From NCBI GenBank assembly GCA_964397995.1, contig CAYNLG010000092.1:1-13982 (forward strand): a stretch of 13,982 nt of DNA, in the 5' to 3' direction. The position numbers and the translations under genes are program-made. The stretch's first letter is position 1. Each line of letters starts with the position of its first letter. Of the stretch, positions 1 through 6,414 are shown one piece after another. This DNA comes from CAYNLG01 sp964397995 (GTDB lineage Bacteria; Planctomycetota; Phycisphaerae; FEN-1346). Below the pieces are notes generated by a model. It ran no database searches. It was not told where the DNA came from and was given only the letters and a program-made list of their open reading frames with translations.

Positions 1-26
1 AAGCGGAGCCGCCGTTGTCGTTAAGC
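1..26 (-). other. attC-like half site (integron recombination site, cut by window edge)
   Basis: Read on the minus strand, the last base of the stop codon of the neighbouring gene begins GCTTAAC, which fits the R'' box consensus RYYYAAC of integron attC sites. A 5-base spacer (GACAA) follows, then a GC-rich CGGCGGC segment that could be an L'' box. On the plus strand this appears as GTTAAGC, matching GTTRRRY. A stop codon running straight into an R'' box is typical of cassette genes. The other half of the site would lie outside the window, so folding cannot be tested, and I see no matching core site upstream of the gene near 860-900. A 7-base degenerate match can arise by chance. Confidence 0.25.
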
Positions 27-859
27 TATTCCCCGGAAACGGGCCATGAACCGAACATTTCCCCATCATGCCAGACATACGGGTCTTCGACAGACCGATC
101 CATCTCGACCACGGGATTCGCCGGGCACTTCACATACGGGCCATCCAGTTTCTTCGCCGTGGCCAGGCCGATAGACATTCCCCCACCTTTGAAACGCCCG
201 TTCTCTTCGCCCACAACGGGGCGTCCTTTGTAGTAGATCCAGAACTCACCGTTCGGATGGACTGCCAAAGCAGGGTTGTTGCACAGGTACCCATCGAAGC
301 CCCGGCGATCCGGTTCCGGGGCGATGACCGGGGGCTCCGCGACGCGTGCCCATGGCCCGTCTAACGAACGCGACAGCAGCATGCCGACGGCCTGCGTATC
401 GTGCCGCTTTTCCATGCATCCCGTGTAAAGAAGACAGTACTGATCGCCTACAGCGTAGATCTTGGCATTGATCACGCCTGAGGCATTCCACCGTTCCGCC
501 CCTCCGTCTCCCTCTATCACGACACCGAGCACCTCGTAGGGTCCTTCCGGCTTGGCGGCGACGGCATGCACAATCTGGCTTCCCATGTACCATGTCGCAT
601 CGGGTCGATCCAGGCTCCGCCAGCGGGTGGCAAATACGTGAACACGGCCGTCTGGGCCGTATATGGGAGAGCAGTCCCAGACAGTCCACCCCTCATGCCA
701 CATGTTGAGGATTCTCCGAAGGGGCCTTAGACGCTGATACAGGTTCCTCATTAGTCCATCCCCGTTACCCACCTTTTCTTCTGCAGAACTCCGCTTTCTC
801 GGGCCACGGGCGACCAGCTTAACGCGTTGTAGGTTGGAAACAAGGCTGTTCCGGGCCAT
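26..859 (-). CDS. Glycoside-hydrolase-family-like five-bladed beta-propeller protein, C-terminally short
   Basis: The 277-residue product resembles the GH43/GH32-like propeller proteins common in planctomycetes. Their blades carry patterns seen here: YGPDGRVHVFATRW, SLDGPWARV, NNPALAVHPNGEFWIYYKG, GPYVKCPANPVV and VEDPYVWHDGEMF. The family acts on glycosidic bonds or binds glycans; no specific substrate can be read from the sequence. The EDPYVW element normally starts a further blade of several dozen residues, but here the TAG stop comes about 14 residues later, so the last blade seems missing. ATG at 859 has a GAGG six bases upstream. The first 36 residues are basic and unlike the family, so ATG at 751 is a good alternative start. 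No signal peptide is visible with either start. Its base composition is clearly lower in GC than its neighbours, which suggests acquisition by transfer. It may be a non-functional fragment. Confidence 0.65.
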   Translation of the reverse strand: MARNSLVSNLQRVKLVARGPRKRSSAEEKVGNGDGLMRNLYQRLRPLRRILNMWHEGWTVWDCSPIYGPDGRVHVFATRWRSLDRPDATWYMGSQIVHAVAAKPEGPYEVLGVVIEGDGGAERWNASGVINAKIYAVGDQYCLLYTGCMEKRHDTQAVGMLLSRSLDGPWARVAEPPVIAPEPDRRGFDGYLCNNPALAVHPNGEFWIYYKGRPVVGEENGRFKGGGMSIGLATAKKLDGPYVKCPANPVVEMDRSVEDPYVWHDGEMFGSWPVSGE

Positions 860-901
860 GAGCCGCCTCGGACGTCCGGCGGGTCCTCACACAATTCCCC
901 C

Positions 902-929
902 TTGCCGCGACGCCCCGCGCGGCTATGCT
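902..929 (+). promoter_or_regulatory. Candidate sigma-70-type promoter for the S41-like gene
   Basis: TTGCCG at 902-907 and TATGCT at 924-929 are separated by 16 bases. This matches the housekeeping -35/-10 layout at four of six positions in each box. It lies about 50 bases upstream of the start codon at 980, in the gap between divergent genes. It is a weak match in GC-rich DNA and has not been tested. Confidence 0.25.
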
Positions 930-979
930 TGTCGGCCTATCGCACGCCGGAGACGGTTCACTGTCACGGAGGATGCCCT

Positions 980-2401
980 ATGACGGTTCAGGCGCCACAC
1001 CGTTCTCTCGCCGCCTTGACGCTCGGCCTCGTCCTCATCGCGTCGGGACCGTTCCTCCTGACCGCGCGCGCCAGGGCAGGCGAGGCCGACGGGGAGGAAC
1101 TCGTCGGCATCGGGATCGCGCTCCGCGCCGACGCCGAGGGGGTTCACGTGCGCCGCGTCCTGCCGGGCGGCCCGGCGGCAAAGGGGGGCCTCAAGGCCGG
1201 GGACCTGATCGTGGCCATCGACGGGGCGCCCACGGCGGGCCTCTCGACCGAGGAGGTCGTCAAACGGATCGCCGGCCGCGAGGGCACAACCGTCCGTCTG
1301 ACGGTGCGCGACGGAGATGCGGCACGCGTCCTGACGCTCACACGCGAGCGGTTCACGTACGAGGCCGTCTTCAGCCGCCTAGCCGACGACGGCCTCGGCC
1401 TGGTCCATATCCGGTTCTTCCGCAAGGGTGCCGTCCCGCCCGTCGTCGAGGGCCTCGTCTCGCAGGGGGCCCGGGGCCTAGTCGTGGACCTGCGGGGGGC
1501 GACGGGCGGGCCGCTGGAGGCGGTGCAGGAGGCGCTGGACCTGTTCGTCCCGGCCGGCGAGGTGCTGTTCCGCCTGAAGCCGACCCCCGGTCGCGCGAAA
1601 CCGCATCGTTCGACAACGCCCGCCGCGACCGACGCCCCGCTGGTCGTGCTCATCGACGGGGAGACGCGCGGCGGGGCGGAGCTCTTCGCGGGCGCCCTCA
1701 AGGCCCTTGGCCGCGCGACCCTCGTCGGCCGCCCCACCGCCGGGGCGATGCGCATCCTGTCGCCGGTGGAGCTTGCCGACGGCACGGAACAGTTCGCCAA
1801 AACGGCCGACATCCTGCTTCCCGGCCAGGACCCGGCCCAAGCGGGGGCGCCGGTCGAGCCGGACGTCGCGGTGCCCGACGCCGCGTCGGCGTCCGACTGG
1901 ATGGCGGCCGCCAAGGCGGCGCTGGCGGGGCCGCGGACCGAGGACGCGCGCACCGTCTCGGCGATGGCGCAGCGGTTTGCCGGGATGCTCAGCAAGGATA
2001 GCGCCACGCCGGTCGCGGACGTGGTGGCCATGCTGGCCGACGACGCCCTCCAGGTCACGTCGCAGGGCACGGTCATCGCGGGCAAGCCGGAACTGGCTGC
2101 GTTCTTCCGGACGCAGGTCGCTAAGTCGCGGGAGATGGTCAAGGCTCTCGATTCGGCGTACCGGATCGAGAAGGTCCGGGTCCTGGGCGACATGGCGGTG
2201 GTGTTCGGCCAGTTGCTCATCACGGGGCAACTCGGCAAAACGCCGCTGGAGCGGACGATCTGGGAAACGCTGGTCTTCGTCCGCCGCGACGGTCGGTGGG
2301 AGCTCTGGCACGAGCACTCGACGCTCGCGCCGCTCGGGACGCCGGTGGTCGAGGCGGACATCGATCCGACGGCGGCGCCTGCGGCACGCGAGGAGCCGTA
2401 G
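980..2401 (+). CDS. Secreted PDZ/S41-peptidase-like protein with inactive catalytic site and C-terminal NTF2-like domain
   Basis: The product is 473 residues long. ATG at 980 is chosen because GGAGG at 968-972 sits seven bases upstream and a signal peptide begins there (hydrophobic core about 11-27, likely cleavage after ARA at 31-33). Residues about 40-115 form a PDZ domain (VLPGGPAAKGGLKAGDLIVA). Residues about 120-300 resemble the C-terminal processing peptidase (S41) fold, with VVDLRGATGG at 168-177 and RPTAG at 251-255. In active CtpA/Prc enzymes a Ser-Lys pair 25 residues apart does catalysis. Here these positions are Gly231 (in GGAELFAGAL) and Ala256 (in PTAGAM), so proteolysis is unlikely. 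Residues about 325-455 look like a SnoaL/DUF4440 NTF2-like domain, including VFVRRDGRWELWHEHST. It is probably a periplasmic binding or scaffold protein. No operon partner is evident; the following DNA holds a pseudogene. Confidence 0.85.
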   Translation: MTVQAPHRSLAALTLGLVLIASGPFLLTARARAGEADGEELVGIGIALRADAEGVHVRRVLPGGPAAKGGLKAGDLIVAIDGAPTAGLSTEEVVKRIAGREGTTVRLTVRDGDAARVLTLTRERFTYEAVFSRLADDGLGLVHIRFFRKGAVPPVVEGLVSQGARGLVVDLRGATGGPLEAVQEALDLFVPAGEVLFRLKPTPGRAKPHRSTTPAATDAPLVVLIDGETRGGAELFAGALKALGRATLVGRPTAGAMRILSPVELADGTEQFAKTADILLPGQDPAQAGAPVEPDVAVPDAASASDWMAAAKAALAGPRTEDARTVSAMAQRFAGMLSKDSATPVADVVAMLADDALQVTSQGTVIAGKPELAAFFRTQVAKSREMVKALDSAYRIEKVRVLGDMAVVFGQLLITGQLGKTPLERTIWETLVFVRRDGRWELWHEHSTLAPLGTPVVEADIDPTAAPAAREEP

Positions 2402-2521
2402 GGACCGGCGGCACGGGGGTAAGGGTGGACGAGCACCCCGCGCAACCAACATCGCCCGTCACGGCGTTCCAGGGCCCATTCGCGGGGGCCGCACGTCCCG
2501 ACGCGCCGTGCATCTTCGGCG

Positions 2522-2951
2522 CGCCAGTCGGCGAGGGCGCCCGGTATCTGTCTGTGGAGCATGCCGTTCGAGGATGGCCATCTCATCTGCTACGTCGGCG
2601 AGACCGGGCGGTCGTTCGGCAAGCGCCTGTCGGAGCATATGCAATAGCACCTCGCCGGGTCGTACCATCTCTTTGAGCAAACCGTTCGCACAGGGCCGGA
2701 AGAAGTACATCTGGCATGGGCGATACTGTGGCCGCGGCTGCGAAAGCATCCGCTTTTCGCCCAACGCGTTCGTTCAGCAGTACGAGGCCTTGAGCCTGGC
2801 GATGGCAGAGTTGGCCCGCCTCTGGCGGTTCCTTGTGGCGCCGCTGGACTGTGGCATGCGGCTCAGACAACGCGCTGAGGCGGCGATAGCCGGCCACCTC
2901 TACGCGCAAGAGGGACCCGTAGGCACGTTCCAGGACAAGGGCATCCGGTAA
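2522..2951 (+). pseudogene. GIY-YIG nuclease family protein, broken by TAG and frameshift
   Basis: Two reading frames together reconstruct one GIY-YIG-type protein. The first frame gives PGICLWSMPFEDGHLI then CYVGETGRSFGKRLSEHMQ, which carries the degenerate GIY...YIG signature and the RL..H motif. It meets TAG at 2645-2647, continues as HLAGSYHLFEQ, and then loses register near 2670-2685. The next frame resumes with PFAQGRKKYIWHGRY and runs through WRFLVAPLDCGMRLRQR, AEAAIAGHLYAQ and EGPVGTFQDKGIR to a TAA at 2949-2951. Such proteins are about 200 residues long and are predicted metal-dependent endonucleases. The beginning before residue PGIC is not recognisable, and there is no start codon with a convincing ribosome binding site. 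The GC content is lower than in the flanking intact genes. It is probably not functional. Confidence 0.7.
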
Positions 2952-3138
2952 TTGCCAAGATGCCAAAACGAGGACTCGACGCAGGCACAACTGAGGGCGC
3001 CCGCGAAGTCGCACGGACCTCCAGCCGACCTCGTCGTTTGACACATACGTCGACATGCCCCTTGCCCCGCCGGGTTACCTCGTCCGCCGTCAGGCTGCTC
3101 TACTGCCGCAACGCGGCCCCCCCGGCCTCCTCAAAGAA

Positions 3139-3168
3139 AGCGAGCGCTCCGGGTGGGGAGCGCTCGCT
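3139..3168 (-). terminator. Rho-independent terminator of the PEP-CTERM gene
   Basis: A perfect 12-base inverted repeat (3139-3150 and 3157-3168) encloses a 6-base loop. On the minus strand the stem is followed by TTTCTTTG. It lies about 34 bases beyond the stop of the PEP-CTERM gene. There is no comparable T-run on the plus strand. Confidence 0.75.
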
Positions 3169-3201
3169 CGTTCCGTTGCGTCCCGTCCGGTGCCGCGCGC
3201 G

Positions 3202-3705
3202 TCAGGCGCGACGGCGGCGGATCAGCAGTCCCAGGCCGCCCAGGCCCATCAGGGCCATCGTCGCCGGCTCGGGGAGCGGCGTCTGGGTCAGCGTGAAGTT
3301 GAACCCGCCCGTCGACGGGATCAGCACGTCGAACTCGAACGTGACCGTCTCGCCGGGGAGGATCACCTGGGGCTGGCTGAACAGCAGCTCGTAGGCCGAG
3401 TCGACGGCCACCGTCATGCGGTCACTGGTGGCCGTCCCGTTCACGAAGGTGATGTCGCCGCCCGCCGGCAGCATCATCCGGTAATCGGTCCACGTAAAGC
3501 CGCCGTCGTTCTCGACATTCTTCAGGACGTGCATGACCGGGTCATCGTCCGTCTCGCCGCTGAAGTCGACCAGAAAGTCGCCCGTGTGGCCGAGCTTCTC
3601 GCCAAGGGTCACGTTGCACCGGGCCCGCTGGTCCACGATCTCCCAGACCTTCTCCTTGACCCAATCCGGGGCCTTCGACCAGGCAGGCAGGCCGGGCCAA
3701 CTTGC
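3202..3705 (-). pseudogene. PEP-CTERM sorting-domain protein lacking its signal peptide (5' truncated)
   Basis: The C-terminus carries a clear PEP-CTERM anchor at about 3205-3273: the PEP motif in PLPEPATMALM, a glycine-rich hydrophobic segment (GLGGLGLL) and a basic tail RRRRA. This signal directs exported proteins to the exosortase/PEP-CTERM system at the cell surface. Upstream lies a beta-rich region with FTWTDYRMML and QVILPGETVTFEFDV, as in other planctomycete PEP-CTERM proteins. A coding-like frame extends back to about 3705 (LPAWSKAPDWVKEKVW), but it has no ATG and no hydrophobic leader. The only formal start is GTG at 3636, which would give 144 residues with no export signal. Directly upstream, in another frame, is transposase-derived sequence, so the 5' end appears to have been replaced. 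A terminator follows the gene. No exosortase gene is in the window. Confidence 0.7.
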
Positions 3706-3714
3706 AAACGCCCC

Positions 3715-4587
3715 GCCGCCCGGCGCGCCGCGCGGCCCAGTTCGTCCGGACCGCCCGAGACCCCCATGGCGTACTGACGTTCGCCCGAGGCATCCTAGAA
3801 CGCCGCGATCTTGAACTCCTTATACTGCCCTGACGCCCCCTCGAACCGACGCGCCAGGGACGACCGACGCCGGGCCTTGCGTCGACGCCGACGGTTCGCG
3901 CGACGCTTCTGCTTCTCCGCCGCCGTCACCACCGGCACCATCACCCCGTCCATCCTCATCAGCACCCGCGTCCGGCCCCCCGGTTCGATCCGGCACGCCT
4001 CCACGTCCCAGTCCGGACCCCACCGGCCCGTCCGCACCGCCGCCACGAGCCCGCGTCCCTCCGACTCCGTCACCTCCCGGAGGTGCTCGTCGCTGACCCG
4101 CATCTGCCCCAGCTTCACCCGCGTCTCGACCCCCCGCCGGAACCCCTCCTCCGACAGCCCCACCCAGCAACACAGTTCCCGTGCCCCCACGCTGACCGTC
4201 CCGTCCTCGATCCGCTGCCAAGCGTTGATCGGACGCGTCGTGCCCTCTCCCTGACGCCACCACACCCGATGCGCGATCCGGAACGGCCCGTTCACCGTCA
4301 GGTGCGACACCGACTGCGGTCCCTTGTTACGGGCCCGTTTTCGGTCCGCACTCGCCGGAGGGGAGAAAAGCCGCTTCCGCGGCCTCGGAACGCAACTGGA
4401 TGGCCTTCTCGTAGACTTTCTCCCGGAACTTCGCCAGCAGGTTCCGCACCCGAAACTCGCTCCCCGCGATCACCACCCCGGCCGGGGCGTCGTTCACCGC
4501 CGCCGTCACCTCCTTCATCAACGCCTCAAATTCCCCCCGCAACGCCGACTTCAACTGCGCCTGTGTCACACGCGTGCCCTTCGCCAT
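3715..4587 (-). pseudogene. Transposase remnant (ISKra4-like / DDE type), frameshifted and 3' truncated
   Basis: The start is ATG at 4585-4587, preceded on the minus strand by AAGGAGG eight bases upstream. The first frame (TQAQLKSALRGEFEALMKEV ... EKAIQLRSEAAEAAFLPS) ends at a TAA near 4327. The protein resumes in the next frame with NKGPQSVSHLTVNGPFRIAH, WWRQGEGTTRPINAWQ, VSVGARELCCWVGLS, RVLMRMDGVMVPVVTAAEKQ, an Arg/Lys-rich stretch and YKEFKIAAF. It then meets TAG at 3795-3797 exactly where relatives have Tyr (FYD). Homology-like sequence (DASGERQYAMGVSGGPDELG) continues to about 3715. DGVMVPVVT probably contains the first catalytic Asp; the rest of the catalytic domain is gone. The family name is recalled from similar planctomycete proteins and not verified. 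No terminal inverted repeat pair can be seen because the right end is lost. Confidence 0.65.
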
Positions 4588-4648
4588 GACACAAACCTCC
4601 TTCAAGCGTCATTTCTTGCACAAGGCACTCTACAGCCCCCCTCGCGGC

Positions 4649-4668
4649 GCGCCAGAAGATTCTGGCGC
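4649..4668. repeat. 20-bp palindrome between transposase remnant and oxidoreductase gene
   Basis: GCGCCAGAA at 4649-4657 and TTCTGGCGC at 4660-4668 are perfect inverted arms around a 2-base centre. The near-zero spacer is typical of a dimeric protein-binding site rather than a terminator, and there is no T-run on either side. It lies about 60 bases upstream of the transposase start and 135 bases upstream of the oxidoreductase start. It could be an operator or part of the element end. Confidence 0.4.
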
Positions 4669-4804
4669 ACCCTCCGGGAGCCGAGCGGGCGCGGGGCGGG
4701 GCGGGGCCGCTTCCGGCGGAACCCCCGCCACTGCCGCGCGTTGAAGGGACATGCCGCGGGCGCCCCCTGCCCCGGCCGCACCGCTTGCGCAAAGGAGCCG
4801 GTCC

Positions 4805-6154
4805 ATGTCGAAGCATGTCAGCCGCCGCCAGTTCCTCAAGTCCGGGGCCTTCGCCGGGGTCACCATCCTGGTCGGCCCGGGGCTCGCCCGGACCTATGCC
4901 GCCAACGAGAAGCTGGGCCTTGCGCACATCGCGACGGCGGGGCGCGGCGGGTCGCACCTGGGGCTGTCGAAGAACGAGCACTGCATCGCCCTGGTGGAGC
5001 CCGACCGCGAGCGCGTCCAAGAGGCCGCCAAGCGGTACCCGAACGCCAAGGTCTTCGAGGACTATCGCACGATGTTCGACGCGGTGCACCAGGACCTGGA
5101 CGCGGTGGTCATCGCGACGCCGGACCATCACCACGCGCCGGCGGCTATGCGGGCGCTGAAGCTCGGCAAGCACGTCTACTGCGAGAAGCCGCTGACGTAC
5201 TCGATCGAGGAGGCGCGGCTACTGGCCGAGGAGACGGCGCGGCAGAAGGTGGCGACGCAGAAGGGCAACCAGGGCGACGCCAACGAGGGCAACCGGCTGG
5301 TGGTCGAGTGGGTGCGGGCGGGGGCCATCGGCACGGTCCAGGAGGTCCACACGTGGACGAACCGGCCGGTCTGGCCCCAGGGCATCGCCCAGCGGCCGCC
5401 CTCGACGGACGCGCCGGCGTCGCTGAACTGGGACGTGTGGATCGGCCCGGCGCCGATGCGCGACTACCACGACGGGCTGCACCCGTTCAAGTGGCGGGGC
5501 TGGATCGACTTCGGGTGCGGGGCGGTCGGCGACATGGGCTGCCACACGTGGGACTGCGTGTGGTGGTCGATGGACCCGGACGCGCCGCTCTCGGCCGAGT
5601 GCCTGAAGGCCGAGGCGAAGAACGACGAGACGTTCCCGTCCAAGGCCATGTACAAGTGGGAGTTCGGCCCGAAGGGCGACCGGCCGGGCTTCGTCGCCTA
5701 CTGGTACGAAGGCGGCTGGAAGCCGGACTGTCCGGAGGAGCTGGCGACCGACGAGGCCCGCCAGCCGAAGCAGCGTCAGCTGCCCAACAGCGGGAGCCTC
5801 TTCATCGGCGACAAGGGCAAGCTCCTGGTCTCGGGCGACTACGGGAACAGCCCGCGGCTGATTCCGGAGGCGGCGATGCGGGAGTTCGCCCAGAACGCCC
5901 CGGAGAAGACGATTCCCCGCTCGCCGGGCCACCACCAGGAATGGGTGATGGCATGCAAGGGCGAGAAGCCGTGGGACTTCCCGAAGAGCAACTTCCTGTA
6001 CGGCGGGCCGCTGGTCGAGGCGATGAACCTGGGCAACGTCGCCCTGCTGGTGGGCGAGAAGCTCACGTGGGACGCCAAGAACCTGAGAGCCGTGAACTGC
6101 CCGAAGGCGGATCGGTACATCCGGCGCACGTACCGGAAGGGGTGGGAGCTCTGA
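4805..6154 (+). CDS. Tat-exported Gfo/Idh/MocA family oxidoreductase
   Basis: The product is 449 residues long. ATG at 4805 is chosen because AAAGGAG at 4791-4797 lies seven bases upstream and the protein then begins with a twin-arginine signal (SRRQFLK at 6-12, followed by a hydrophobic stretch to about residue 32). Residues about 36-155 form a Rossmann-type NAD(P)-binding domain, with ATPDHHHAPAAMRALKLGKH and the family EKP motif at 127-129. The C-terminal domain includes GCGAVGDMGCHTWDCVWWSM at about 237-256, usual in planctomycete members. Such enzymes oxidise or reduce sugars and inositol-like polyols, and Tat export implies folding with cofactor before transport to the periplasm. The usual GxGxxG loop is degenerate here (HIATAGRGGSH), with Ala in place of the first two glycines. 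It is probably transcribed alone: an inverted repeat follows the stop, and the next gene starts 260 bases on. Confidence 0.9.
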   Translation: MSKHVSRRQFLKSGAFAGVTILVGPGLARTYAANEKLGLAHIATAGRGGSHLGLSKNEHCIALVEPDRERVQEAAKRYPNAKVFEDYRTMFDAVHQDLDAVVIATPDHHHAPAAMRALKLGKHVYCEKPLTYSIEEARLLAEETARQKVATQKGNQGDANEGNRLVVEWVRAGAIGTVQEVHTWTNRPVWPQGIAQRPPSTDAPASLNWDVWIGPAPMRDYHDGLHPFKWRGWIDFGCGAVGDMGCHTWDCVWWSMDPDAPLSAECLKAEAKNDETFPSKAMYKWEFGPKGDRPGFVAYWYEGGWKPDCPEELATDEARQPKQRQLPNSGSLFIGDKGKLLVSGDYGNSPRLIPEAAMREFAQNAPEKTIPRSPGHHQEWVMACKGEKPWDFPKSNFLYGGPLVEAMNLGNVALLVGEKLTWDAKNLRAVNCPKADRYIRRTYRKGWEL

Positions 6155-6156
6155 GG

Positions 6157-6177
6157 TCTCAAATCTGAGATTTGAGA
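6157..6177. repeat. AT-rich inverted repeat directly after the oxidoreductase stop codon
   Basis: TCTCAAATC at 6157-6165 and GATTTGAGA at 6169-6177 are perfect 9-base arms around TGA. It starts three bases after the stop codon and is strikingly AT-rich for this genome. There is no T-run after it, so it is not a standard intrinsic terminator. It could stabilise the 3' end of the mRNA, bind a protein or belong to a dispersed repeat. The stretch 6178-6414 that follows is GC-rich with several GGCGCGCC palindromes and no convincing gene. Confidence 0.5.
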
Positions 6178-6414
6178 TGGCGGCGCGCCGCGGCGCGCCC
6201 CGCCGTGGGGCCGCCCGCGGAGGCCGGCGCGCCGGTTCGGGCTCCCCGCGGGAGCCGGGGGTTCCCTGCCCCGGCCTTAGCGCTCTGGCACACCACGGCG
6301 CGGCCATGGCATCCACCCGCGCCGCCCGCCGGCCTGGCACGCCGACGGGCCGTCGAGCGGCCGGTTTTCGCGTGCCCTCCCCCCTCGCAACCGGTAGGAT
6401 ACGCCGCCACTGCG

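Noticed and set aside
1144..2586. Very long minus-strand frames opposite the S41-like gene, and similar long antisense frames opposite the other GC-rich genes.
   Set aside because: They mirror codon bias of the real genes on the other strand, encode Arg/Ala/Pro-rich sequence without domains, and lack ribosome binding sites.
2952..3138. Possible small genes in the stretch between the GIY-YIG remnant and the terminator.
   Set aside because: Open frames on both strands are short, have no plausible ribosome binding site and give no recognisable protein; I see nothing there beyond the flanking hairpin.
2645..3797. In-frame TAG codons in both the GIY-YIG gene (2645) and the transposase gene (3795), suggesting TAG recoding.
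   Set aside because: Intact genes in the same window end normally at TAG (for example at 2401, 10983 and 13272), and both affected genes also carry frameshifts, so decay is the simpler explanation.
6181..6235. Cluster of GGCGCGCC palindromes as a possible repeat array or binding-site cluster.
   Set aside because: The spacing is irregular and such strings are expected in DNA of this composition; similar ones occur elsewhere in the window (for example near 3721 and 4645).
6389..6400. GGTAGGAT upstream of the DUF4038-like gene as a promoter -10 shared with GGTAGAAT at 11189.
   Set aside because: No acceptable -35 box lies 16-18 bases upstream of the first copy, so two short matches are not enough to claim a shared promoter.
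6178..6414. N-terminal extension of the DUF4038-like protein back to 6172.
   Set aside because: The extension is Ala/Arg/Pro-rich, has no signal peptide or family similarity, and overlaps GC-rich palindromic intergenic DNA; starts at 6415 or 6439 fit better.
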